From contig DGQF01000016.1 of the NCBI GenBank assembly GCA_002389675.1, forward strand, positions 1 to 47,728: a stretch of DNA of 47,728 nt, given 5' to 3'. The notes under the pieces were generated by a model, which searched no databases, was not told the origin of the DNA, and saw only the letters and a program-made list of their open reading frames with translations. This stretch comes from Gammaproteobacteria bacterium UBA4421. GTDB lineage: Bacteria; Pseudomonadota; Gammaproteobacteria; Pseudomonadales; Azotimanducaceae. Each line of letters starts with the position of its first letter. Within the stretch, counting starts at the first letter, position 1. The position numbers and the translations under genes were made by a program. Below are positions 24,340 through 34,166 of this stretch, in pieces.

Positions 24340-25734
24340 CTACCCATTGGTGCTTGATTCACCCGCCATTGCTTTACGCCGCTCATCGCGCCTAGCAATA
24401 TGGTCACGCATACGCTGCTGACGCGCTTTCGTGAGTGGATAATTCCATAACAACGGCAATGCCACACACGCTAAAATTGCCGGAACCACGCTATAAAATA
24501 GTGCCACCGCCAGCTTCGCTGTTTCTGTATTAGCGGCGCTCGTTGGGTCAAAGCCAAACCACACCACAGCATTTGTCGCCAGAAAAACACCAAAGGCAAC
24601 CGCAGCTTTGTTCACCATACCCCACAAGGAAAAAAACAATCCCGTGCGCTGCTCACCCGTGCGCAACGTATCGATATCAACGACATCAGCCACCATCGAA
24701 GCTGGTAGAAATACCAGCGCGCCCACCGCAGAGCCTTTGAGCATCATCACCGCAAAAAAGATCCAATAATGCCCCGGGCCCAACAGCGGGATAAAGAGGC
24801 TCCACAGCGACAACCAACCAATACCCAGCACAACAGTTTTGTGCTTACCCAACCGGCGCGATATTGCAAACCACAAGGGAATCGCCAAACTACTCGAAAC
24901 ATAATAAGCAAGAATAAAAATCGCATACCGGTCGAAGGTTTCCTGCATCACCGAGGCAACAAAGAAAAATGACAAGGAGGCAGTCATCGATACCGCAGCA
25001 ACCAGAAACAACAGCGAAATCACGAGCCGGCGGTATGGACCGTTTGCCCATACAATTTTCAAGCCTCGCTTTAGTGGAATAGCCGCCACCGGAGCGGAGC
25101 GTGCCGGCAGTTCTTGCACCCAAATCAATGCCGGTAGACTCAGCAACGGCATCATGACAACAACAGCTGCCGCAACAGCCAATAGCGCGTTGCCCGCCCC
25201 TGGCCTACCAAACCCTATTGACATGACCAGAGGTATTATCAGCGCTAGCAACGTACCAACATAGCCAAAGGCCTCCCGCCAACCGGTTACCCGAGAACGT
25301 TCGTCGTAATCCAATGAAAGTTCCGCTCCCCAAGCGCGATAGGGCAGATCTACAAGCGTGAATCCCAGATACAAAGCACTGATCCAAACAAACAGATACA
25401 GGTTAGATACTGCCTCCCCACCCAAGGCCGCCCAGAGTCCAACAGAAAAGGAACTGTCTGGCACAAATAACATCCACAATGCCAATACCTTTAACGGCAT
25501 CCCCAACACCATCCAAGGTTTACGTCGTCCAAATCGGGTGCGCCATCGGTCAGAGGCCATGCCAATCGCAGGATCGGTGACCACATCGGTCAATCGAGAT
25601 AACGCGATCAACGTGCCGACCATTGCCAAAGACAAGCCTAGATTCTGCGAATAAAAAGCAGGTATATATAAGGCGATGGGTAAGCCGACAATGGACGTGG
25701 GCAGGTTCACTAACCCGTATAACGCCAAACGCAA
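24340..25734 (-). CDS. GPH/MFS-type sugar:cation symporter-like transporter
   Basis: 464 residues, about twelve membrane helices. The N-terminus matches the glycoside-pentoside-hexuronide group: LSRLTDVVTDPAIGMASDR followed by TRFGRRKPWM, and a later PYRAWGAELS block. The first canonical start is TTG at 25732-25734, directly at the first helix. A GGAG sits at the right spacing before an in-frame ATC at 25771-25773, which would add 13 polar residues typical of MFS N-termini, so a non-standard start is possible. Probably imports (or exports) a small glycoside or other polar solute; the substrate is unknown. Confidence 0.87.
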   Translation of the reverse strand: MRLALYGLVNLPTSIVGLPIALYIPAFYSQNLGLSLAMVGTLIALSRLTDVVTDPAIGMASDRWRTRFGRRKPWMVLGMPLKVLALWMLFVPDSSFSVGLWAALGGEAVSNLYLFVWISALYLGFTLVDLPYRAWGAELSLDYDERSRVTGWREAFGYVGTLLALIIPLVMSIGFGRPGAGNALLAVAAAVVVMMPLLSLPALIWVQELPARSAPVAAIPLKRGLKIVWANGPYRRLVISLLFLVAAVSMTASLSFFFVASVMQETFDRYAIFILAYYVSSSLAIPLWFAISRRLGKHKTVVLGIGWLSLWSLFIPLLGPGHYWIFFAVMMLKGSAVGALVFLPASMVADVVDIDTLRTGEQRTGLFFSLWGMVNKAAVAFGVFLATNAVVWFGFDPTSAANTETAKLAVALFYSVVPAILACVALPLLWNYPLTKARQQRMRDHIARRDERRKAMAGESSTNG

Positions 25735-25990
25735 TCGTCCGGCATTCCCCGCAGATGCTTTTACTTGTGCGATCGTTTTATCTCCGGATTAATATCACTG
25801 TATTACCCTCACTGTAGAGAATGGCTAAACGCACGGCAAGCAATGACGCCCAACCATTATCCGTGGGTACCTAGCTCCCTTGCGGACAACAGCGGTTTAA
25901 TCACAAAGCACCACGCTGTTTCAGTTATACTGCCCGCGGATCCTCCTACCGAGGAAATCAAAGGTTCCCTAGAACGGATAATTGCTATCT

Positions 25991-26908
25991 ATGAAAGTAC
26001 TGGTAGTCGGCGGCTGCGGATTTATTGGTTCGCATTTAATCGACGAGCTCATTGAACACGGTGCATCTGTGAGCGTTCTCGATCTCAAACCTGAGCGTTT
26101 TAGAACGCCTCTGGCTGGCGTTCAATACATTCAGGGCGCGATATCCAATATTTCACTACTGCGAAAAGCTTTGTCCGGCATAGACGCGGTCATCCATCTG
26201 GCCAGTTCCACAGTACCGGCCACCTCAAATCTTGATCCTGCGAGAGACCTAGATGACAACTTAATCGGCATGGTGCGCATGCTCGAATTGATGCGTGAGG
26301 TTGGCGTGGGTAAAATCATCTATCTATCCTCTGGGGGCACGGTATACGGACTCCCTGAGGCCGATTTTATTGAGGAAACTCATCCCAATAACCCGCTTTC
26401 AAGTTATGGCATCGTCAAGCTCGCCGCAGAGAAATATCTCCATATGTATCACAAGCTCTATGGGATCGAATACGTTGCACTTCGCGCGTCTAATCCCTAT
26501 GGTCCTCGACAGGGCAATACAGGCATTCAGGGTATCATCGGCACATTTCTTTGGAAGACAGCGACAGGACAAGCGCTGGAGATTTGGGGAGACGGATCCG
26601 TCGTTCGTGACTATATACATATTAGAGATCTGGTCACTTTATGCCTGCAAAGTTTGAAATTACATCATTGCGGTGTGTTCAACGCCGGGTCAGGCCAAGG
26701 AACATCCGTAAACGAAATTGTTCAGCTGATTTCGCAAGTGACCGGTAAAAACCTGACCCCAAATTACCAACCGTCCCGTTCTTACGACGTCCCCTATTCA
26801 GTGCTCAGCATAAAACGCGCCGCTCAACTCCTGCATTGGCAACCCAAAATTTCGTTGGTCGCGGGCATTGAGGAAACTTGGGACTGGATCAACAAACAAC
26901 AGCTATGA
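25991..26908 (+). CDS. NAD-dependent sugar epimerase/dehydratase (extended SDR)
   Basis: 305 residues from ATG 25991; an upstream TTG at 25982 is less likely. Rossmann motif VGGCGFIGSH at the N-terminus, HLASST, then SSGGTVYG and the catalytic Y-x3-K (YGIVK). ASNPYGPRQ and WGDGSVVRDYIHIRDL are typical of UDP-glucose/UDP-glucuronate 4-epimerases and related nucleotide-sugar enzymes. It would supply an epimerised sugar nucleotide to the plus-strand arm of the polysaccharide locus. Divergent from the transporter gene (about 217-base region with no clear promoter to my eye). Confidence 0.92.
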   Translation: MKVLVVGGCGFIGSHLIDELIEHGASVSVLDLKPERFRTPLAGVQYIQGAISNISLLRKALSGIDAVIHLASSTVPATSNLDPARDLDDNLIGMVRMLELMREVGVGKIIYLSSGGTVYGLPEADFIEETHPNNPLSSYGIVKLAAEKYLHMYHKLYGIEYVALRASNPYGPRQGNTGIQGIIGTFLWKTATGQALEIWGDGSVVRDYIHIRDLVTLCLQSLKLHHCGVFNAGSGQGTSVNEIVQLISQVTGKNLTPNYQPSRSYDVPYSVLSIKRAAQLLHWQPKISLVAGIEETWDWINKQQL

Positions 26909-26930
26909 GCAACACTCAGGAAACGACTAA

Positions 26931-29432
26931 TTGACTAAAAATAGTGCCCATATCTCAATCAAAGAATTCTTTGACGACGATTATTATTCGACCCACTATC
27001 CGGATGTGAGCGAGACCGGTTTGTCTGGATTAGATCACTATTTAACCACCGGATGGCAAGAAGGCAGGAACCCATCAGCGAACTTCAATACCGCTTTTTA
27101 TAGAAAATATTTTCAAGAGCAAAGCCAGAACGACCTCTGCCCATTGCTACATTGGACCTTATATGGGCGTCATGCGAGCCTGCCAACAAGTCATCCAGAA
27201 TTGGTGGCGCGGCGGTCTGATATTTCAAACAATCCACAGAGTTCAGCAGATCTCGCCCGCCCGGGGAACTTAGATAAAGCGGTCGCTCGGATTCTCATGC
27301 AACCTTATTTCGATACCGCATTTTACTTAACAGAGCACCCGGACGTGGCCAGCGATGGCATGGATGCGTGGGTGCATTTTCAAGATTATGGGTACAAAGA
27401 GCGCCGCAAACCGAACCCCACATTTGACTGCGCATATTACGAAGCCCAAATCAACGCAGACATAGATACTGCCTCCCTAAACCTGCTCCTGCACTACGCC
27501 ACCATCGGCCGATTGCTACAAACGCCAACTTCTGCTGAAAGTGAGCTTGCTCACAAGCAGTCCAGCGCAGACTTAGCTTTATCGAGCACGCTCACCGAGA
27601 TTTTGTCTCGATTAGGCTACCAGCTAGACGGTAATTTCCTCAACAATGGAAAACTCAAACGAAAAATTCTGCCCATTTTTTCGGCACAAGCCTACCGAAA
27701 AAACCACAATCTGAAGCCTGAGGATGTCTCCGACGCCGATGCCTTATTTCGATATTTAGCGCTTGATTTACCCGCAGGCAAATCACCCAGTGCCTTATTC
27801 TCCGAGCAATTTTATACGGCGAGTATCAACAGCCAAGGCCACCGCCCAAACTTTGAAGAAACACCCGCCCTTCACCATTGGCTATCACAACCTTGGCACC
27901 AGAACGTCTCTCCCATAGCCGGTTTTGACCCTGAGGACTACCTAGAGCTGAACCCAGACCTTCAAAACGGTACGGCCGACGCTCTTGACCACTTCCTCAA
28001 CCACGGGCAGTTCGAAGGTCGCAGATTTTCCAAAATTGCGACGATCGAGAGCTCACGAGCACCCACGCCCGCTGACGAATCATTTTCTGCGCCGCTGAGA
28101 TTTCTCGAAAGAGTGAACTCAAACCCCGACGCAGTAAAAGAACTTTACCAAATGCGAGGATTCTTAGCATCGCCAGAACTGACAGACTTGGTTGCACAAG
28201 CCAATAACATCGACCCTAACATTGGCATGCTAGACAACACCCTAAGCTCTTTTTTACCACCATGGCACGACTCAAGTTGGTCTCATTTCGAAAATATCCT
28301 CCATTCAACGCCCTCTGATACATTCGATAGTGTGGTACTCATGCCTTTTTGCAAGCTAGGAGGCTCTGACTTTGTAGCAGGCATACTCACGACAAGCTTG
28401 GCCAAGCAAGAGAATGTTTTGGTAATACGCACCGAGACAAGTGATTGGGAGCGACCGGATTGGTTTCCCACGAACATCACTACGCTCGATTTATCCAAAC
28501 AATTCCAAGCTATGGAAAAACATGAACGCGAGCGCGCGTTGTACACCCTGTTGATGTGGATCCGGCCAGCCCAAATATTTAATGTGAACAGCCGATTGGG
28601 CTTTGATGTTTTGGTTCGATTTGGCGAACGTTTGGCAGTTTATATTCGACTATTTGCATACTATTTTTGCGCCGATCGAACAAAAGAAGGGCGCGAAGTG
28701 GGCTACCCCGTATGGTACTTTGCGAATATTCTGCCCCATCTAAGTGCTGCACTATGCGACAACCAAGCGCTGGTGGACCAACTGGCTCAACGCTATTGCC
28801 TGTCAGGGCGTCATTTGACCAAAGTTAAGTGCATCTACACGCCAGCCACTGCCCTACCCGACGGCGAATTGATCAATTCTCGGCCCCGGCAGCCTAATTC
28901 GAGGACGCGCAAACGGATTTATTGGGCCGGCCGGTTGGATGCCCAAAAACGCTTCGATCTTGTGATTGAAATCGCCCAATTACTCCCCGAGCTAGACTTT
29001 GAATGTTGGGGCAAAGCCGTACTGGACGCACCACCAGATCTCTCAAGGCTCCCCGCAAACATACACGTGCATACTCCCTTTCATGCCTACCAAGACTTGG
29101 ATCTAGAAGCTGCAGACGGCTGGCTCTACACCTCCGCATGGGACGGCATTCCTACATTGCTCATAGAACTGGGCAGCAGAGCAATGCCAATTGTCGCTAG
29201 TGCTGTGGGCGGTGTGGGAGAGTTAATCAATGCAGACACTGGGTGGCCAATTGCCGAATCAGGCCTCGCAGCAGATTATGCGGCGGCAATAAGCCAAATG
29301 ATTGCCCAGCCTGAGGAAGCATTTACCAGAGGCAAAGCACTGCAGGCGTTAACTCAAAAACAGCATAACCATGAAAACTACGAACACCAGTTAAACCTAA
29401 TTTGTGGTACCACCGACGCGGAGCGCAAATAA
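26931..29432 (+). CDS. Large glycosyltransferase (GT4-like) with N-terminal repeats
   Basis: 833 residues from a TTG start, supported by AGGAAA seven bases upstream. Residues 1 to about 380 hold seven or so imperfect copies of a 35-40 residue module of the type F-D-x2-Y-Y..PDV..G..HYL..GW.EGR.PS (clearest at 13-47, 123-160 and near 345-380). The C-terminal half is a GT-B glycosyltransferase with RIYWAGRLDAQKRFDL and an SAWDGIPTLLIELGSRAMPIVAS segment holding the E-containing donor loop. The repeats are known from large polysaccharide glycosyltransferases, function unclear. Followed one base later by the GT2 gene. Confidence 0.85.
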   Translation: MTKNSAHISIKEFFDDDYYSTHYPDVSETGLSGLDHYLTTGWQEGRNPSANFNTAFYRKYFQEQSQNDLCPLLHWTLYGRHASLPTSHPELVARRSDISNNPQSSADLARPGNLDKAVARILMQPYFDTAFYLTEHPDVASDGMDAWVHFQDYGYKERRKPNPTFDCAYYEAQINADIDTASLNLLLHYATIGRLLQTPTSAESELAHKQSSADLALSSTLTEILSRLGYQLDGNFLNNGKLKRKILPIFSAQAYRKNHNLKPEDVSDADALFRYLALDLPAGKSPSALFSEQFYTASINSQGHRPNFEETPALHHWLSQPWHQNVSPIAGFDPEDYLELNPDLQNGTADALDHFLNHGQFEGRRFSKIATIESSRAPTPADESFSAPLRFLERVNSNPDAVKELYQMRGFLASPELTDLVAQANNIDPNIGMLDNTLSSFLPPWHDSSWSHFENILHSTPSDTFDSVVLMPFCKLGGSDFVAGILTTSLAKQENVLVIRTETSDWERPDWFPTNITTLDLSKQFQAMEKHERERALYTLLMWIRPAQIFNVNSRLGFDVLVRFGERLAVYIRLFAYYFCADRTKEGREVGYPVWYFANILPHLSAALCDNQALVDQLAQRYCLSGRHLTKVKCIYTPATALPDGELINSRPRQPNSRTRKRIYWAGRLDAQKRFDLVIEIAQLLPELDFECWGKAVLDAPPDLSRLPANIHVHTPFHAYQDLDLEAADGWLYTSAWDGIPTLLIELGSRAMPIVASAVGGVGELINADTGWPIAESGLAADYAAAISQMIAQPEEAFTRGKALQALTQKQHNHENYEHQLNLICGTTDAERK

Positions 29433-29433
29433 T

Positions 29434-30138
29434 ATGCAACGTCCCGATCTTTCTATCATCATTACCGCTCATAGAGAAGGGATCATATCTGGCGCAACCG
29501 CAAACAGTGCTCTCTCCGCCATCTCACACGCTTCGAAGGATTCTAATCTGACCTGCGAAGTTATACTTGTCTTGGACAATGCAAATCTGGCCACCAGTGA
29601 AACGCTCAGGCATGCATTTAAGAACTGTCATCTAAAAATAATAGAAACTCAAACTGCAGACCCCGGCCAAAGCAGAAATGCGGGAATTAGCAGGGCACAG
29701 GGGTACGCTTCAGCGTTCCTAGATGGAGACGATCTTTGGAGCAGCAATTGGCTATCAGAAGGCTGGAAAATGCTTCAATCGCGACCAGACTGCATCGGAC
29801 ACTCCCATTGCAATATGGTTTTTGGCGATCAAAAAAATTTATGGTGGCATGTGGATTCAGAGGGTGAATTGTTTGATCCCGACTACCTGCTGTGGGCCAA
29901 CTATTGGGATGCCCTGAGCATCGCCCTCACCGAAACTTATCGAAATTATCCATTTAAAGCGAACGACCTAGCGCTGGGCTTTGGACATGAAGATTGGCAT
30001 TGGAACGCGCATACTATCGCGCAAGGGGTTGCGCACAAACCGGTGCTCAATACCGTTCACTTTAAACGCCGCAGGCCAAACTCAGTCATGGCGAGCGTCA
30101 GCAAGGCTGATGGGACCGTCTGGCCTATTTCAAAATAG
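29434..30138 (+). CDS. GT2 family glycosyltransferase
   Basis: 234 residues from ATG 29434, with GGAG (29420-29423) 10 bases upstream, one base after the preceding stop. GT-A features: LSIIITAHREG at the start, VILVLDNANL, PGQSRNAGIS and the DXD-type FLDGDDLW. C-terminal GHEDWHWN and KRRRPNSV resemble GT2 acceptor regions. Predicted cytoplasmic, inverting. Part of the plus-strand arm of the polysaccharide locus. Confidence 0.9.
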   Translation: MQRPDLSIIITAHREGIISGATANSALSAISHASKDSNLTCEVILVLDNANLATSETLRHAFKNCHLKIIETQTADPGQSRNAGISRAQGYASAFLDGDDLWSSNWLSEGWKMLQSRPDCIGHSHCNMVFGDQKNLWWHVDSEGELFDPDYLLWANYWDALSIALTETYRNYPFKANDLALGFGHEDWHWNAHTIAQGVAHKPVLNTVHFKRRRPNSVMASVSKADGTVWPISK

Positions 30139-30421
30139 TTTTTTCGAAACACACACTGCCGACATTGGCTTACGACACTATTTGAGTTCAGTGAGCCCGC
30201 CTTGTGCTAACGCTTGCTATCGATCTGCAAATTATCGCCGCAGGCGACGCGAAAAAGTGCTGCCGATACCAGTGGTGCAGAGCCTCCATCGTCGGTTCAT
30301 AGCAACGGGCATACAACCCAAGCAACCGGTTCAACACAACACATCTAATGATATGTCGTTTGTGTTACTTTGATTAACCCATGAATGATAACCTAGCGCT
30401 CTTGCGGAGAAAAATTTCGGG
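30139..30421. other. Intergenic region, 283 bases, no gene seen
   Basis: Separates the GT2 gene from the sulfotransferase-like gene. An open frame running through it in the GT2 +1 frame has no family resemblance. No convincing promoter, terminator hairpin or RNA gene was seen. Confidence 0.5.
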
Positions 30422-31432
30422 ATGAAGTACACCTTCCATATCGGCACGGAGAAGACGGGCACAACCTCCATCCAAAAAGCGCTATGGCTTGACCGACCCA
30501 ACCTGGCGAAACGGAAAATTCTGGTGCCAACTCTTTTCGGAAGCCCTAACCATATGGAGTTGGCCGCGGCCATTTGTCCGTTTTCAAAAACCAACGAATT
30601 GCAAATCATCGAAATGACCCGGCAAGCCTGCAGTCATGAGGAGTACAAAAAAAGGCTTCGCGATCAAATATTTCAAGAAATTCAGGCCGATGATTTCGAG
30701 CGCGTTGTCATCTCGAACGAACACTGTCATTCACGCGTGGTCTCGTCCATAGATGTTGCACGACTGCTTGACCTCTTTGACGCGGACCCCAAAAACTGTG
30801 AGATTATCGTTTATTTACGCCGTCAAGACCGCCTTGCGGTTAGTCTCTACTCTACTGTCCTCAAGCTTGGCGGCAAAATCGATCTCTTCCCACAACCAGA
30901 ACATGGCGTCCTGCCATGGTACTTTGATTATGAACGACTCCTAGATTTATACGCTAGGCAGATACCCAAGAAAAACATTCATGTCCGGATTTATGAAACA
31001 GGCGGCTTCCATCAGGGAAACGTCGTGAATGACTTCTACAACCTGGCCCGCCTGGGCATCACACCAACCATCACCCCAGAGGAGAATAAATCGTTATCTC
31101 TGGCGCAGGGGTTATTTCTGGAATTATTCAACAAACCGTTTCCGATCCTGTCAGGCGACAAAATGAATCCTGAACGCGGTAATATCGAAATGGTTATTAA
31201 CGAGGTTCTACCGGAAAAAAAATGGTTGCCAAAACGCAATTCAGCAACAGAATTCTATGCACTTTTCAAAGAGAGCAACCAGCGAGTAGTTGAAAAATAC
31301 CTGCCGTTACACGATCGGCCAACGCTGTTCGAAGAGGATTTCACTGAATATCCGTTGAAGCCCGTTAAAAGCACGCTTTCCCAAGAAGAATTAATGCAAT
31401 TTGTTGAGGCAATCTGGCGGTTTCGCAACTGA
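30422..31432 (+). CDS. Sulfotransferase-like protein
   Basis: 336 residues. The N-terminus HIGTEKTGTTSIQKAL (6-21) is the PAPS 5'-phosphosulfate loop of sulfotransferases, and the later VYLRRQDRLAVSLYSTVLK matches the 3'-phosphate motif (Arg...Ser). Such proteins occur in polysaccharide loci and sulfate sugars; many remain uncharacterised. GGAG lies 13 bases before the ATG, rather far. Last gene of the plus arm, facing the tandem methyltransferase gene with 128 bases between stops. Confidence 0.83.
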   Translation: MKYTFHIGTEKTGTTSIQKALWLDRPNLAKRKILVPTLFGSPNHMELAAAICPFSKTNELQIIEMTRQACSHEEYKKRLRDQIFQEIQADDFERVVISNEHCHSRVVSSIDVARLLDLFDADPKNCEIIVYLRRQDRLAVSLYSTVLKLGGKIDLFPQPEHGVLPWYFDYERLLDLYARQIPKKNIHVRIYETGGFHQGNVVNDFYNLARLGITPTITPEENKSLSLAQGLFLELFNKPFPILSGDKMNPERGNIEMVINEVLPEKKWLPKRNSATEFYALFKESNQRVVEKYLPLHDRPTLFEEDFTEYPLKPVKSTLSQEELMQFVEAIWRFRN

Positions 31433-31560
31433 ACACATGACGGCCCTGGCCGCGCCAAAGCCCGCTTGCGTCAATCGCACCACCGTATCGACTTGACCTA
31501 GTCTCCCTTGAATACCCGAAATGCCTCACGCCCCAGCTCCGCATATGCTAGCTGCGCAGA

Positions 31561-33027
31561 TCAACCATCGAACTTGAGCAAATGAGACGGGAAAACCACT
31601 GGTATATTTGGGTCTTGTCTGTGCTGGGGCAACTGCACATCGCCACGCCACGCCACGCCAATGATTTGTTGCGTGTGGATTAGCCTAATCGAAAAATCAG
31701 CCTCTTGCATCACGGCTAGACCGTCAGCCACATGGGGCGAAACCAAATCATGAAAAATCACCACGGCATCGTCAGCCAAAAAAGGGATTACCGCCGCCGC
31801 ATCAATTGCTGGCGCCTCGCCATCATGATCCCCATCAATAAACGCCAAACTCCAAGGTGCGGACCCTGCGGAGAACGCCTGCTCTACTAGGCTCGGAGAG
31901 CCACCTGCCCACAACGTATAATCTTTTGCATCGGTGATCGCATCGAGCACCTGCGCAACATCAGTCAAACGCTGAGCATCTATAAAAGCCGGATCTATGC
32001 AATCTAATTGCAGTCCTGCACTCAACAAATGTGCTGCGGTCCAGCCAAAATGAGTGCCTATCTCCAACCCCCTCTTGCCTTTGAACTGCATTGCAATGGT
32101 ATACAAATAGGCTGCTTCCTCGACCGAGGCGTTGCCCGTGACCGCGCCGCTACCTCGCGTATCACTGCGCCAAATATGAGGAATCGATTTACGTAAATAA
32201 GGCCAAGCAACAGGCCACGGAGACTGGGCCTGCGCATACGGGAAAAGTGACAATAGGTTCGGTGAAACAAGCCCTTCAGGTAAATAATCGTAGCGTTCAA
32301 TCTCAACCTTACCCAAAGGCTCAGTTTTTACAGCCCCTATGCCCGTGTAGTCTATGGGCCAGAACATGGGCCGCTGATAGCCGGCCTCATTACTATCAAA
32401 ATAGGCATCGACAGCCTCTTGTGCACCCAACCAGTGACCATAGTCATCAATGATTAACATACCCCCAGTACGCAGACGCGGGTACAACTGTGTGAGTTCA
32501 TGATAAGTGCTGTCGTAAAAATCAGTGTCTAGACGCAGCAACGCTATTTGCAAGGTTTGCGTTTTAGGCAGCGTATCGCAAACATCCCCAGCTACGAAAC
32601 GGACCAACCGCATGTCGTAACCAGTCGACGTCATATTTTCCAGCACTTCAGCTTTGGCTGCCGACGCTTTGAACTGCTGAGCTTCTGCAGAACCGGACGC
32701 TCCCTGCAAAAAATAGGACGCATGTTTTCCATCTCTCGTACGATCGCGAGGGCCCGGCTGAGTCATTCCACAAAACGTGTCAAACAGATAAATTGGGCGA
32801 TTCTTGACACCCCGCTGCATCAACGTTAACGCAATGAGCATGGCACTTCCGCCACGCCAGACGCCACATTCCACCATCGCACCATCGATGTCACGGTCAA
32901 CTACCGCATTGACCGCCAACCAAAGAGCATAACCCCTCTCTGGACCTGTCATGGTGTACGCCTGAACAATCTCCCAGAGCGCTAAAAAGCGCTCCTCTTG
33001 TTCATATGCTGGCCGATTTTGTGTCAA
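31561..33027 (-). CDS. Tandem methyltransferase: TylF-like domain fused to a second SAM domain
   Basis: 488 residues from a TTG start, supported by GGAG eight bases upstream. The N-terminal half is TylF/MycF macrocin-O-methyltransferase-like: VECGVWRGGSAMLIA, YLFDTFCGM, the metal-binding LRLDTDFYDST and IIDDYGHW. From about residue 300 a second class I domain starts, of the Methyltransf_24 type: GLEIGTHFGWTAAHLL, LAFIDGDHDGEA and AVVIFHDLVSPH. Each domain has its own SAM motif, so both may be active on sugar hydroxyls. Last gene of the minus arm, 17 bases after the pyruvyl transferase gene. Confidence 0.85.
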   Translation of the reverse strand: MTQNRPAYEQEERFLALWEIVQAYTMTGPERGYALWLAVNAVVDRDIDGAMVECGVWRGGSAMLIALTLMQRGVKNRPIYLFDTFCGMTQPGPRDRTRDGKHASYFLQGASGSAEAQQFKASAAKAEVLENMTSTGYDMRLVRFVAGDVCDTLPKTQTLQIALLRLDTDFYDSTYHELTQLYPRLRTGGMLIIDDYGHWLGAQEAVDAYFDSNEAGYQRPMFWPIDYTGIGAVKTEPLGKVEIERYDYLPEGLVSPNLLSLFPYAQAQSPWPVAWPYLRKSIPHIWRSDTRGSGAVTGNASVEEAAYLYTIAMQFKGKRGLEIGTHFGWTAAHLLSAGLQLDCIDPAFIDAQRLTDVAQVLDAITDAKDYTLWAGGSPSLVEQAFSAGSAPWSLAFIDGDHDGEAPAIDAAAVIPFLADDAVVIFHDLVSPHVADGLAVMQEADFSIRLIHTQQIIGVAWRGDVQLPQHRQDPNIPVVFPSHLLKFDG

Positions 33028-33044
33028 GTAGGTCGCTCCTTAAA

Positions 33045-34166
33045 TCAACGGCGGGCCTTTGCAAGCAACGTCTTGAGTCGCGGCGTGATAGCTAGATTCG
33101 CGCGGCCTAAGAATTGAAGATAATCTGCAAACAGTTCTTCCCTGCGCTCCAAATAAGTATTGAGCGCATCTCTGGACAAGCTCTCTTCTAACCATTCTTC
33201 TAAATTCAAAGGAAGAACATCAATACGCACCGAGGGCAAACACATCGCCTCACAAAGCTCATCCGTTCGAGCATCATGCACACAAAACAAGGTTGGCCTC
33301 CCGGCTTGCAACGCAATCATATTTCCATGCATTCGAGTGCCCAGCGCCAAATCATAAGCCTTGGCTTTCTCCAACCACGCGCGCGCATCAAAGTACGCAG
33401 TGACCGACTGCAAAAGAGAGTCCAAACTTCTTTCGGGATTAACCAAAGGCGCCAAGAATTTATGCAGGCGCTCACGATCCAAACCCGCATCCACATCAGC
33501 ATCGTTACGCGCCAATTTCAGCAATTCCAGCGGCGCCTGCACAACATTCTCAACATGCGCGTTCGGAAAACTGCTATTTATGGCCTGATTCAAGGCATTG
33601 GATACGTTCGAGTAATCATTGCTCAACAAAATTTTGTTGACAGCATGGCCTTTCCAGGGCGTTAACCTATGACCCAAATCCGAGGTCATGAAATTAGAAA
33701 CACAACCTAATACCGCGGTGTTGTCTATGCCAATATCATGCAGCGCTTTTGCCGTTTGCGCACCGCGTACGCCAATAGTTTCAGTCTTGCTCGCGAGCAG
33801 CTTTAGGTATTCAACGGAGCCCTCGGGCAGACTCCCTACCGAGCTGTCCAGCTTGGCCTGAAGTCCCAAACCAAGCGCAATCACCGGCACTCTAACCGCA
33901 TCTAAACGATCCAGAAGCGGACCAAGATCAAAATTTGAATTCACATGATTGGCGTAGAGAATCACCACCGCATCACATTTGTTGACCTCCACCGGATTAA
34001 AGTGAAAAGGAAAATATTTTTTTTCATGCGCCACGACATGCGATTGAAACGCATACCAGAACACTAAATTACCCGTATTGTTACCACATCTGCCAAACAG
34101 CGTTTCCGTTCGTGTTTGATAGGATCGGTCAATAAAACCCGGGGTACCCACAACAGCAAGTTTCAT
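33045..34166 (-). CDS. Polysaccharide pyruvyl transferase family protein
   Basis: 373 residues of the PF04230 type. N-terminal VVGTPGF and CGNNTGN, IALGLGLQAKL, ETIGVRGAQTAKAL, LGCVSNFM and the diagnostic LGTRMHGNMIALQAGRP (about 277-293) followed by a VHDARTDEL block. Members add pyruvate ketals to sugars in exopolysaccharide or reduce/transfer in related pathways; pyruvylation gives the polymer extra negative charge. Start ATG overlaps the upstream GT2 stop by 4 bases. Confidence 0.87.
   Translation of the reverse strand: MKLAVVGTPGFIDRSYQTRTETLFGRCGNNTGNLVFWYAFQSHVVAHEKKYFPFHFNPVEVNKCDAVVILYANHVNSNFDLGPLLDRLDAVRVPVIALGLGLQAKLDSSVGSLPEGSVEYLKLLASKTETIGVRGAQTAKALHDIGIDNTAVLGCVSNFMTSDLGHRLTPWKGHAVNKILLSNDYSNVSNALNQAINSSFPNAHVENVVQAPLELLKLARNDADVDAGLDRERLHKFLAPLVNPERSLDSLLQSVTAYFDARAWLEKAKAYDLALGTRMHGNMIALQAGRPTLFCVHDARTDELCEAMCLPSVRIDVLPLNLEEWLEESLSRDALNTYLERREELFADYLQFLGRANLAITPRLKTLLAKARR

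Noticed and set aside
29981..30373. Open frame of 130 residues running from the GT2 gene into the intergenic region
   Set aside because: Most of it overlaps GT2 in another frame, no family resemblance and no ribosome site.
31433..31560. CGGCCCTGGCCG near 31440 as a terminator between converging arms
   Set aside because: The palindrome has a 2-base centre, too tight for a hairpin loop, and no T-run follows on either strand.
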